From assembly GCA_949775045.1 (NCBI GenBank), contig OX459097.1, forward strand, positions 23,281,205 through 23,345,204: a stretch of 64,000 nt of DNA, read 5' to 3'. The notes under the pieces are model-generated. The model was not told where the DNA came from. It saw nothing but the letters and a program-made list of their open reading frames with translations, and ran no database searches. Positions 42,272 through 50,833 of this stretch are shown here, piece after piece. A program made the position numbers and the translations under genes. How positions within the stretch are numbered: the stretch's first letter is position 1; each line of letters starts with the position of its first letter. This stretch comes from Metridium senile. Its lineage: Eukaryota; Cnidaria; Anthozoa; Actiniaria; Metridiidae.

Positions 42272-43362
42272 CTCAAGCATGTTACTGGCCTGGGAAGCCT
42301 CGTGGGAGGTCTAAAATCGTTTTATTTTTGCTGTATCGTTGTTTTTATCTCAAACCTTACCAAACTTGGTATAATCACATAACTTTACGACCTTGACATT
42401 TTGAAGGGAAAAAGTTAATGAAAATCGGTCACGTGACCTTGATCCATACTTCAACAGACCCAAAGTTTTTGAATCAAAATGGGGAGATGGAGATTATTTG
42501 TACAAAATCACTTTTAGTGTAGTTTCACTTTACATCATACGAGGTGTAAGGATCCGCCTTAATACCTGAACCAATGTTTTATTGAACAAACTGGTCACGT
42601 GACCTGTTTTGCTAAATATCCCCTAAACAACTATAGTTGGCTCAGGTATTAAGGCTGAGTAGAATACCCGGGGGGGGGGGGGGATACTCCCATATATTTA
42701 CTATACGGGGATGATCCGCTGAACAGGGTATGGGTTTTCGAGCTTTCTGTCATAAACAGGGTATGGGTTTTTGAGTTTTCTGTCATGAACAGGGTATATT
42801 TTTACCCCATTTCCCAATTTCCTTAGCTTTTTTTTTGTCATATTCAGGTATATTAATTAGGTAATACGATGTCTTTCGTCTTTCGTGAAATTCAGCACGT
42901 TTTCGCGGCATAAACAGGGTCCTAAACTGTCATAAACAGGGTCCCATTTTTATCCCTTGTCATAAACAGGGTATACGAATTTGTTTTTTTTCTGTCATAA
43001 ACAGGGTCACCGTTTTAGGATCCCAGCGGAACACCCCTACCCAAATCCTAGCGGAGTACCCCCCCCCCCCCCCCCCCCGGGGGTAGAATAGTACCTATTG
43101 AAAGAATCACAAAAATGTAAAAGGGTTTCATGCTAAGATAATAACCGTCTCCCCATTTAAGGTGAAAGTTTTGTACATTTTGTAGTCCAGATAAAGGTCA
43201 CGTGACTAATTTTTCAGAACATTTTCCCCTTCAAAATGTTAAGGTCGTATAGTTATGTGACTATACCAAGTTTGGTTAGGTTTGAGATAAAAATATAGAT
43301 ATAGCAAAAATAAAACGATTTCAGCCATAATTTCTTTCAATCCAGGCCTTAACATGCTTGAG
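42272..43362. mobile_element. 1.1-kb terminal-inverted-repeat DNA element with CA target duplication
   Basis: Ends CTCAAGCATGTTA and TAACATGCTTGAG begin inverted repeats of about 140 bases (for example AAATCGTTTTATTTTTGCT and CATTTTGAAGGG). Copy E has the empty site AATCCACATGTATTT at 53428-53445; here CA flanks both ends. It holds no transposase and carries the nested element 42667-43083. Confidence 0.78.
42667..43083. mobile_element. Nested poly-G/poly-C-ended element with 7-bp target duplication
   Basis: Begins CCCGGGGGGGGG and ends CCCCCCCCCCGGGGG, flanked by TAGAATA at 42660-42666 and 43084-43090. Inside, ATAAACAGGGTATGGGTTTT-type units repeat about every 30-40 bases. Confidence 0.78.
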
Positions 43363-43384
43363 CACATGTATTTAGTTTTTAGTA

Positions 43385-43850
43385 CAATTATTAAATATTT
43401 CAGAGCTCCAAAGTCTTTCTCAAACGCCGAATACTGACTATACTTGCCGTCCATGTTTCGTAACTGAAGATGAATGTCACTTACATCTTGTAATAGACGT
43501 CTTCTTTTGAGCTGCTTGAAACATTTACGACAAATAAAGTCGTTTTATTTTCGCTCAAGAAAGACTTCGTAGCTCTAATGATATATCAAATTGTCCCCTT
43601 CCTTGTATAAGATATCTTTCTTGTGGTTTTAGATTCTTGTTAGCACATAAATTACAATCAGCACTTTCACAATGTTCTTCAAAGGACGCTGTGATGTTAA
43701 AAGCACTCTCGGTGGAGGTTATATCTTAAAGCGAACGCCTTCGTCTCTTCAAAAGTACGAAACATCGACGGCAAATATAGTCAGTATTCGGCGTTCGAGA
43801 AAGACTTTGGAGCTTTGAAAGAATCTTAATTTCACACTTTCCTTCAATGA
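43385..43850 (-). pseudogene. Broken copy of the CxxC/CRKC reading frame seen at 53379
   Basis: Nucleotide match to 53450-53900, including the inverted AAGTCTTTCTCAAACGCCGA segments at both ends, but the frame is interrupted on the minus strand. It lies in the D/E shared downstream block. Confidence 0.55.
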
Positions 43851-44185
43851 GGAACCTCTCTTCTGGTTTAAGTTGTGTGCTGCGGAACAAATCGCAGGTA
43901 AATACACATAGTTACTATTCACCACCCTACCCCATTGTTCTCTCTCTGCACTAAATCACTGATTGCTGAGTACCCGCGTCTGAAAGCAAAGATATTTAGT
44001 TATGTTGCAGTTCGCACTCTGCAATATCAAACATATTGCAGTTCGCACTCTGCAATATCAAACATATTGCAGTGTGTTTTGTTAAGTGTGTATAACTAAT
44101 AATTTCCATTCTAGTAAGCATCATCAGACTTATAATTCATTAAATAATTTACTAGATAGCGATTTTTGGTGAAAAAAGACTTTGA

Positions 44186-44262
44186 GTACCAATGCCAGGA
44201 TTCGAACCGAGACCTTCTGCATTGCTGTATCCGCGCTTTAAGCCATTATGCTACCCAGGCAA
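44186..44262 (-). mobile_element. tRNA-like sequence (SINE head or tRNA pseudogene)
   Basis: On the minus strand GCCTGGGTAGCATAATGGCT resembles a tRNA 5' half with A box and GGTTCGAATCCTGGC a B box and T arm. The anticodon arm is not convincing. Confidence 0.5.
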
Positions 44263-44729
44263 CCGATGGAAAACTTGCAACAAAAACACGTTTAATGTCA
44301 TCAAGTTCATTAGCATTCCTCTAAATAGAATTGATGAAATTATAACTAATTAGAGTTTGGTAAGCCTATTGTTATTATATTCAAAGAGACAAGAAACCGC
44401 TGATTATTATGCAACAAAGAGAACAATAATGGGACAGGCTATTGAATGATTATTACATTTTCATTGGCTGATAATATTATAACTAATTAAGCGGCGTTGA
44501 CACGAGCAATTTTTCCTTGACAAGTATCCTTGACAATTTTCATTGCTCGTGTAGACGATCAGCAAGATTTCCTTGACAATTTTATATTGACAAGGTTTCC
44601 TTGCTCGTGTAGATGATGAACAAGTTTTCCTTGACAAGTTTAAGTTGTGCCCACAATGCCTTGCATTCAGCAGAGTACTAACATAATATTGGTTCCAGTC
44701 CCTTGTCGAGTAAAAAACAAAATGATTTA

Positions 44730-45262
44730 TAGTTAAGTCCGATCAACTTGAAGTTTTACATGTGAAAAGTAAACACCAAAAGAAAAATTTTCTTCTTTTC
44801 ACTTTTACAAATGTTACGATTTTTGGCGGGAAAATGACGTCACCAATTTTAGTGGGAAATTGAAATAGAGGGTTATGCAAAATTTTAAAATGCGCATTTG
44901 AAAGAACTCATTGAGATATGTTCAAAACCGAAGAGATAACAGTCAAAGTCAAATTTAATCAAAATATATGATTTTTGAAGTTTAGAAATGTTTTCTATTT
45001 TACATTCAAAAAATTATAACTTTAGATTAAATTTGACTTTGACTATTATCTCTTCGGTTTTGAACGTATCTCAATGAGTTCTTTCAAATGCGCATTTTAA
45101 AATTTTGCATTACCCTCATTTTAGATTTTCCTCTAAAATTGATGACGTTATTTTCCCGCCAAAAATCGTAACATTTGTAAAAGTGAAAAGAAGAATTATT
45201 TTCTTTGGGTGTGTACTCTTCACATATAAAATTTGAAGTTGATCGGACCTAACTATAAAAAG
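44730..45262. mobile_element. Long fold-back element with about 240-bp arms
   Basis: Arms contain AGTTAAGTCCGATCAACTT, TTACGATTTTTGGCGGGAAA and ATGCGCATTTGAAAGAACTC, each mirrored on the right side. The spacer of about 50 bases lies near 44990. Confidence 0.8.
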
Positions 45263-45429
45263 TTATTCAAAATCACGCTTAAAAACGCCGATTTCAGTAC
45301 ACTGCCAGCCCAGCGTGAAAGTTTGGTAAGCCTATTTTTATTATATTCAAAAACACAAGAAACCGCCGATTACTGTGCAAGAGAGAAAACAATGGGGCAG
45401 GGTGGTGAATAGTAACTATATACGATAGT

Positions 45430-45535
45430 CACTTCGGCCGGCTAGCAATATTAGATATATTGCAGTCAGCTTCGGGCTGCGCCCTCAGCTGACTGCAATA
45501 TATCTAATATTGCTGCCGGCCTCAGTAACTATCTA
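45430..45535. repeat. Palindrome GGCCGGCTAGCAATATTAGA
   Basis: CAATATTAGATATATTGCAGTC pairs with its complement around CTTCGGGCTGCGCCCTCAGC. Confidence 0.8.
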
Positions 45536-45588
45536 ATACTTATTGCTGCGAACGAAGTGAGCAGCGACACTAATCTCGCAGATTTTCC

Positions 45589-45818
45589 ATTGGGATCCCT
45601 GTGTAACACGATCAATACCCAAGTCGAAAGTCGATTTCGTGGGCTAGGTAGCGATTGACAATTTTTGCGCCTGCCGTAATCGTAATCAGCGGTTATTATC
45701 AAATGGGATCCCTGTGTAACACGATCAATACCCAAGTCGAAAGTCGATTTCGTGGGCTAGGTAGCGATTGACAATTTTTGCGCCTGCCGTAATCGTAATC
45801 AGCGGTTATTATCAAATG
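45589..45818 (+). repeat. 115-bp tandem duplication
   Basis: TGGGATCCCTGTGTAACACG to GCGGTTATTATCAAATG occurs twice in direct succession, virtually identical. Confidence 0.88.
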
Positions 45819-45857
45819 ATTAATGCGCCGTAAACCACATGGTCTCTTGGCGAAGGT

Positions 45858-46763
45858 ATGTATGATAATTACTTTATGTTAAATGCGACTTTATTTACTC
45901 GAGGAAGTATTCATCAAGGTGATGGTCGTTTTAGCAACATTTCAAGAGGAAGACAATGTGCTTTTATGACTCTTTCAGCTCTGTTATGTGCAAATTGTGG
46001 TAATATTTCGAAATGGACAACACAGACGGTGGATCGTCTTTTAGCCGAAGGAGATTCCATGTTTTTAAAAGCTTTCGAAGAACGCTCTGTACCTGATGAA
46101 GAGACGATTTCTCTGAATTATCTGCAAGATCGAGTCCTTTGGTTTACGATGACACACAATCAATCGCCCAACGAGGCAAACGATCCAAATCAATCGCCCG
46201 ACGAGGCAAACGATCTTGATTTACATTCTGCCTTGATGAATACTTTCTCGAATGATAATTATGCATTTATGATACTAGATGGTCATACGATGGCATTGAT
46301 TAAACATACTGACAATGTTATTTATGTTTTTGATTCTCATGCACGTAACGATTATGGTATGCTTGATGATAATGGCACTGCTGTTGTTATGAAATGCTGT
46401 GATCTAACCACATTAGAACAATATTTACGTTCACTTTCCATTGAATTAAGTAGTGAATTCTTTGAAATTATGCCTGTTCAATTTGTTAGTAACACTAGTA
46501 AATCACCAACTCACCAACTAATGTCGACTAACAATAAAAATTTGTGTACGAGAAAAGTTGTTGAATTTTCTGAATGTAAAGAGGAAAAAAATATTGAAAA
46601 AACAAAAAAAAGAAAACTCCCAGAAGAAACGCCACATCATAGAGAAACCAGGCTAGAAAAGATGAGAACATATCAAAAAAATAGCAAATTAACACAAACT
46701 GCAATTGAAAGGCAAAAAAGATTAGATGCACAAAAAGCATACTTCAAGAAAAAAAACATCTGA
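45858..46763 (+). CDS. Transposon-type protein with C76-like (UL36/M48-type) cysteine-protease domain, fragment
   Basis: A 301-residue frame. The N-terminal part has HQGDGRFS, GRQCAFMTLSALL (candidate nucleophile C34), a WTTQTVDRLLAEGDSMF helix region, and YVFDSHARND (D159-x-H161). A GxQC cysteine with a D-x-H pair is the signature of the C76 deubiquitinase fold, which also appears in Helitron-like and other large invertebrate transposons. An 11-residue tandem duplication (NQSPNEANDP) lies at 101-120. The C-terminal RLEKMRTYQK and RQKRLDAQKAYFKKK repeats are typical of those transposon proteins. A run of eight A at 46749-46756 marks a frameshift; the related frame continues to 46917. Rep or helicase parts are absent, so this is a relic. 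The assignment rests on motifs, not alignment. Confidence 0.65.
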   Translation: MYDNYFMLNATLFTRGSIHQGDGRFSNISRGRQCAFMTLSALLCANCGNISKWTTQTVDRLLAEGDSMFLKAFEERSVPDEETISLNYLQDRVLWFTMTHNQSPNEANDPNQSPDEANDLDLHSALMNTFSNDNYAFMILDGHTMALIKHTDNVIYVFDSHARNDYGMLDDNGTAVVMKCCDLTTLEQYLRSLSIELSSEFFEIMPVQFVSNTSKSPTHQLMSTNNKNLCTRKVVEFSECKEEKNIEKTKKRKLPEETPHHRETRLEKMRTYQKNSKLTQTAIERQKRLDAQKAYFKKKNI

Positions 46764-46920
46764 ACAAACCGAAACTCAATCGCAAAATAGTTTAGATGCA
46801 CAAAAAGCCTACTTTAAGAAAAGAATCATCGAAGAAACTCATTTTCAAAAACAAACTAGATTGGAAAATAAACTCACGTTTTTAACAAAAACAACTTCAA
46901 TAATAACAACTTTTCATTGA
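46764..46920 (+). pseudogene. Frameshifted continuation of the transposon protein
   Basis: In the +1 frame, DAQKAYFKKRIIEETHFQKQ and TRLENKLTFL continue the charged repeat pattern, then end at TGA 46918-46920. Confidence 0.5.
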
Positions 46921-47374
46921 ACCATAAGCTACAACCTGAAACTCTACAAAGAATACAAAAGTTTAGGCACCGTCAAAAGTAATGAGTTTTGAAGCGTATT
47001 TCTATTGTTTCACAGTCTTAACAATACGAAAATGCTTTGAAGCGCATGAATGTCGACAATAGCTTACTTTAAGTGCATACAAATACACATCGCAGCACTT
47101 CACTTCTGATAAGAACCGCTAGTAGTAATATATTTAGACCATGTCGTTACTCTAGCTGTCAACATGGTCAAACTCACGTGCATGTAGCAACGAAAACATC
47201 GCAACCGGAAGAGATTATGCCGTGCCGTTGACCAATCAGAGTTCGCGTAAGAATTGATCCGAGCTAGCGAGAGCCAATCTTCTTATATCGAGTCACAGAG
47301 AACACGATATCTGGCGAACTTTCGCAGACGGTTATTACGGGTAATTAAACCGGCTGCACGCAGGCTACAATTCA
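46921..47374. other. Intergenic DNA paralogous to 53985-54415
   Basis: CTGTCAACATGGTCAAACTC, ACATCGCAACCGGAA and CACGATATCTGGCGAACTTT are shared with the region after copy E. No gene recognised. Confidence 0.55.
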
Positions 47375-47409
47375 CTTGCTCGCAGCAACAACTAGTTTAT
47401 TCATTTTAC

Positions 47410-47756
47410 TGATATCTTTGCAGGCTTTAGAGTGCGGACAGTAGTTTTGTTTGCGAGTGACGATTTTTGAAACAGGTATATATATCAAGCCCTCTAACTA
47501 CACGGTCTGTGCTCATAATCACATCTACAGTTCGCGATCTCTGAATTTCCACAACGTTAAAAACAACAAGGAAAGATAAATATAAAGAAAGAAGAAGAAA
47601 AGCTCAGAAATAAACGAGACAATGCGAGCGACAAAGATGATTCTCTTGGGCTACCTGTGGTTTGTCCAGTCCTTAACGACAGGGTAGCAACGCCTGCTTG
47701 TATTTACCTTACTAGAAGCTGTAAACAGATTTGTATCGTTTCTTCCAAGTATTAAG
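47410..47756 (+). promoter_or_regulatory. Copy E promoter region and non-coding exon 1
   Basis: 47410-47468 is the right half of the AATCGTTGTC MITE; then GGTCTGTGCTCATAATCACA and CACAACGTTAAAAACAACAA; then CTTGGGCTACCTGTGG and CGACAGGGTAGCAACGCCTG. Exon 1 ends CCAAGTATTAAG at 47756 before GTAATTTACTC. Confidence 0.55.
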
Positions 47757-47989
47757 GTAATTTACTCATCTATTTAAACATCTATTATTATCGTCTCTAA
47801 ACATCGGTAGATAATTGTAGAGAAGTATTTCAGGCAGGTTGAGTTGATTTGGGTTATTTTTCTTCAATCAAGCGACCATCGAGATTTCGAGTCTAAACGT
47901 GTGAATAATTATAACCCAGCTACTTTATGATAATCTCGTTTACTGATGTGTTGAATCTGACTAATGTATTTCTACAGTTATTTGACAAG

Positions 47990-48091
47990 ATGGAATCAGA
48001 CTGGATAGATTACAAGTGTAAGTCAGGACAGACTATCTTTATCTACAACAAGGTAACAGGAGTACACAAATGGCCGCCAGGATTTAACAAT
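47990..48091 (+). CDS. Copy E exon 2: WW-like domain
   Basis: Same 34 residues as the other copies. Acceptor TTTCTACAG ends at 47977, donor GTAAGTTGAAGA. Phase 0 to exon 3 at 50834, across a 2.7-kb intron. Confidence 0.8.
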
Positions 48092-48728
48092 GTAAGTTGA
48101 AGAAATACTCTTCCTTCATTCAATAGTTGATATTATTTATGCATGATTGGGTCGATCACTCATCAAGAGTTTACTGTAAGCTTGCAGTTATTCATAGTTG
48201 GGAATTCATGAGAGTTATGCATATCCGCTGAAGCAAGCAATTTTTATTCCTTAGATAAGCAGTTTTTATTTCTGCTTATCGCAAGTTCAGCTATTTTTGA
48301 TTTAGAATTAACCAATTTAATTAGTTTAGAAATAATCCGATAAAGTGCTTTTATGTAAGGTATTCAAATCATAGTAGAGTGCTTATTGTTCGTGGGATTA
48401 GTTATAAACAAAGGTATATTTGTTCTATATTTAGTCTAATGGTTTTAAAAAACGCGTTTGAAGATAATTAATTTCTTTACACATAATTTTAGCATATAGA
48501 AATATTTACAGAATATTAAAGTTGTCCTTCAGTAGCATTTTGAGCATTTTTGTCCAAACCTACTCTCCACAATATCGATCTACGTTTGTGTAGTTGAGTT
48601 ACTTTGTAATCATGTTCTTTGAGTTGTTAATTATGTAGGGAGGCGTGTTGTTTGTTAATCCTTTCGGTTTGTTGTAACACTGGTCTGATATGAGTGCAAG
48701 ACTTTGTTTTGGTTTGCCATAGATTGAT

Positions 48729-49072
48729 CCGGGGAAGGGGGGGGGGGGGGGGGGGGATTGGACTCCGGTTAAAAAGTACCGGGGATGATCGTCGGAAATT
48801 TTCAAAAATACCCCTAAAAGATACCGGAAGTCCTTTAAAAAGGGCGCGGCTAGATGAATTTTACCCCCTCAGAGATACCACATTAATTAATAATATTAAT
48901 ATCCGTATCAGAAGCGAATATCGATTAGCTCTTCTCTCCTTTTTCGACTCCCTAAGAGATACCAGAAATGCTCATTTTCAAAAATTCGCATTTGACACCC
49001 TAAAAGATACCAAATCGCTGGTTTTTACCCCAATGAGATAGGACGAGCACCCCGGTGCTTTTTCCCGCCGGG
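48729..49072. mobile_element. Poly-G-led element in copy E intron 2
   Basis: Begins CCGGGGAAGGGG with a G run of about 20 and ends TTTTTCCCGCCGGG; AGATTGAT and AGACTGAT flank it, a possible imperfect target duplication. CCCTAAAAGATACC units repeat inside. The copy F orthologue is 57557-57891 with a shorter G run. Confidence 0.65.
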
Positions 49073-49157
49073 AGACTGATGATCGCTAGCAAATTCATTT
49101 TTATTATAAAACGCTTTATTACAATCATTGTTATCCGATCTATTCAGTTAAAGAGGA

Positions 49158-49247
49158 TGGTAAACTAAAGTACCTGAAGTTTATACATGTAAGGCGCATT
49201 GAGACTAGAAATGCGCCATATAAACACATTAAATTATTATTATTATT
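49158..49247 (+). mobile_element. Short retroposon insertion present in copy E only
   Basis: GGCGCATTGAGACTAGAAAT, GCGCCATATAAACACATTAA and (ATT)n are missing from copy F, where GATGGTAAACTGAAG joins TCTAAATCTG directly (57976-57992). Confidence 0.65.
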
Positions 49248-49339
49248 AAGTCTAAATCTGTTTCTTTCTTGCTCTTCTTCATCGCCGGTGTTCGTTGTAC
49301 CTCTTTTACGATCAATTAGTTTGAGCTCATTTTTCGTCC

Positions 49340-49500
49340 AATTCTTTACTAGCAATCACGTGACTTTTCATCGTACACTTCACTTCCGGGCGGTGCTTCA
49401 GCGAGGGGCAAACAACAAAATGGCCGCCATCGTTACAGAAAGTGCCGACTCGAATACTGTTAAAAATACATTGTCAGAGTATTTCTGCAACTTACAATAG
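49340..49500 (+). CDS. Small frame with promoter-like 5' flank (uncertain gene start)
   Basis: ATGGCCGCCATC at 49420 opens 26 codons (MAAIVTESADSNTVKNTLSE and six more) to TAG at 49498. Just upstream are ATCACGTGAC (E-box/USF-like), CACTTCCGG (ETS-like) and AAAATGGCCGCCAT (YY1-like), the mix typical of TATA-less housekeeping promoters. The copy F duplicate at 58148-58228 is unchanged in protein but ends TAA. It may be the first exon of a lost or captured gene; no continuation is recognised. Confidence 0.3.
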
Positions 49501-49621
49501 CAAATATATTAAGATAAGAATGAATTGTGATGTGGTATATTGACTGTTATTTGCTATAAAGAAAAGCGATTTATTGAGGTTGAGATATGTTCGACGCCGC
49601 TACGCTACATAAATACTGGCA

Positions 49622-49830
49622 ATGTACAATAAAACGCTGTATAAGATATATCACTGTACAATAAAACGCTGTGACTTCAAACCAACGAATCGTTACTACC
49701 TCACACGTCGAGTAGAGGAAGAGGAAGCTTCGTCGACACCATTCAAGGTTTCTTCTACTTATGAAGTAAGAAAACCATCCACCTTGTTTGATCCGGAAGT
49801 TAGTTCGTCAGGACAAACGCTATAGAAAGA
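49622..49830 (+). pseudogene. Gene fragment ending PEVSSSGQTL
   Basis: After two 32-bp units (CTGTACAATAAAACGCTGTA), a frame reads DFKPTNRYYLTRRVEEEEAS, then STYEVRKPSTLFDPEVSSSG, to TAG at 49823-49825. Copy F carries the same text at 58909-59060. No known family is recognised. Confidence 0.3.
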
Positions 49831-50110
49831 CCACCATCTTCATCTAAAAGGCCTGTAACTGAATGGGTCAGGTATGCCATGGAGCACAAAGGAACCAAAT
49901 AGCCTTTTCGACGTTTGGAAAGATTAAGAGCAGAAATCAAGAAACTTTTAGAAGACTGGCAGAAATATTAGACTTTTACCATCCTCTTTAACTGAATAAA
50001 GACATGTATATATGTGGGTCTGATCCGCGGTTATATGATGTGTGTATGATTATGATCCAGAAATAAGCAATTTATGCAATTGCAGTTATAGAAGCCCGAA
50101 AAACAATTCG

Positions 50111-50183
50111 GGACTTCAACGGGATTTGAACCCATGACCTTTGCAGTACCAGTGCAATGCTCTACCAACTGAGCTATGAAGCC
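50111..50183 (-). tRNA. tRNA-Thr-like (anticodon GGT)
   Basis: 73 nt fold to a full cloverleaf: acceptor GGCTTCA/TGAAGTC (one G-U), D stem GCTC/GAGC, anticodon stem TTGCA/TGCAA with loop CTGGTAC, and T arm ATGGG TTCAAAT CCCGT. U33 is present. A GGT anticodon for Thr is unusual for an animal nuclear tRNA (AGT is usual), and it sits inside a repeated element, so it may be a transposed pseudo-tRNA. Confidence 0.55.
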
Positions 50184-50271
50184 ACATATGTTGGTAGGAG
50201 GCCATTTTGTTGAGTTCATTCGCCCACAGAGTGAAATGTATGTATATATGTGGCCTCCTACCAACATATGT

Positions 50272-50344
50272 GGCTTCATAGCTCAGTTGGTAGAGCATTG
50301 CACCAGTATTGCAAAGGTCATGGGTTTAAATCCCGTTGAAGTCC
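50272..50344 (+). tRNA. tRNA-Thr-like (anticodon AGT, C33)
   Basis: Same stems as 50111-50183 but the loop is CCAGTAT, giving AGT with C at position 33 instead of the near-invariant U. Two 5'-truncated copies follow at 50354-50415 and 50421-50486. Confidence 0.4.
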
Positions 50345-50833
50345 CGAATTTTGCAGTTGGTAGAGCATTGCACCGGTACTGCAAAGGTCATGGGTTTAAA
50401 TCCCGTTGAAGTCCCGAATTTTTCAGTTGGTAGAGCATTGCACCGGTACTGCAAAGGTCATGGGTTCAAATCCCGTTGAAGTCCCGAATTGTTTTCGGGC
50501 TTCTATAACTGCAATTACATAAATTGCTTATTTCTCCGCAACGATCATAATCATACACAAATAGTCATATAACCGCGGATCAGACCCACATATATACATA
50601 CATTTCACTCTGTGGGCGAATGAACTCAACAAAATGTAGAAAAGCAATTTATTTGTAATGTTGGTAATAATTAATAAATAATTGACTTGCTATCTTCAAT
50701 GTGTTTGGCTAAGAACTGCAGTTTAATTTCAAAATTAAATCACTATCACCATCACATTCATTTTCATCATCAACATAGACACAATCAACATTGTAATGAT
50801 GCTACTGACATTGGTTGTATGACATGATTTCAG

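Larger units (their letters stand above)
43905..45423. mobile_element. Composite inverted-repeat region
   Basis: Outer ends TAGTTACTATTCACCACCCT and AGGGTGGTGAATAGTAACTA are inverted. GGTAAGCCTATTNTTATTATATTC occurs as a direct repeat at 44359 and 45328. ACAAGTTTTCCTTGACAAG repeats fill 44500-44640. It also holds the tRNA-like piece at 44186 and the fold-back at 44730. Confidence 0.65.
50004..50636. mobile_element. Inverted-repeat element carrying tRNA-Thr-like genes
   Basis: TATATGTGGGTCTGATCCGCGG at the left is mirrored by CCGCGGATCAGACCCACATATA at the right, and GTTATAGAAGCCCGAAAAACAAT by its near-complement. The tRNA-like unit lies inward in opposite directions, and ATATGTTGGTAGGAGGCCA is inverted at the centre. 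On the right, two extra truncated tRNA units (67-bp steps, each ending AAATCCCGTTGAAGTCCCG) follow the full one. The copy F duplicate is 59239-59871. Confidence 0.75.
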
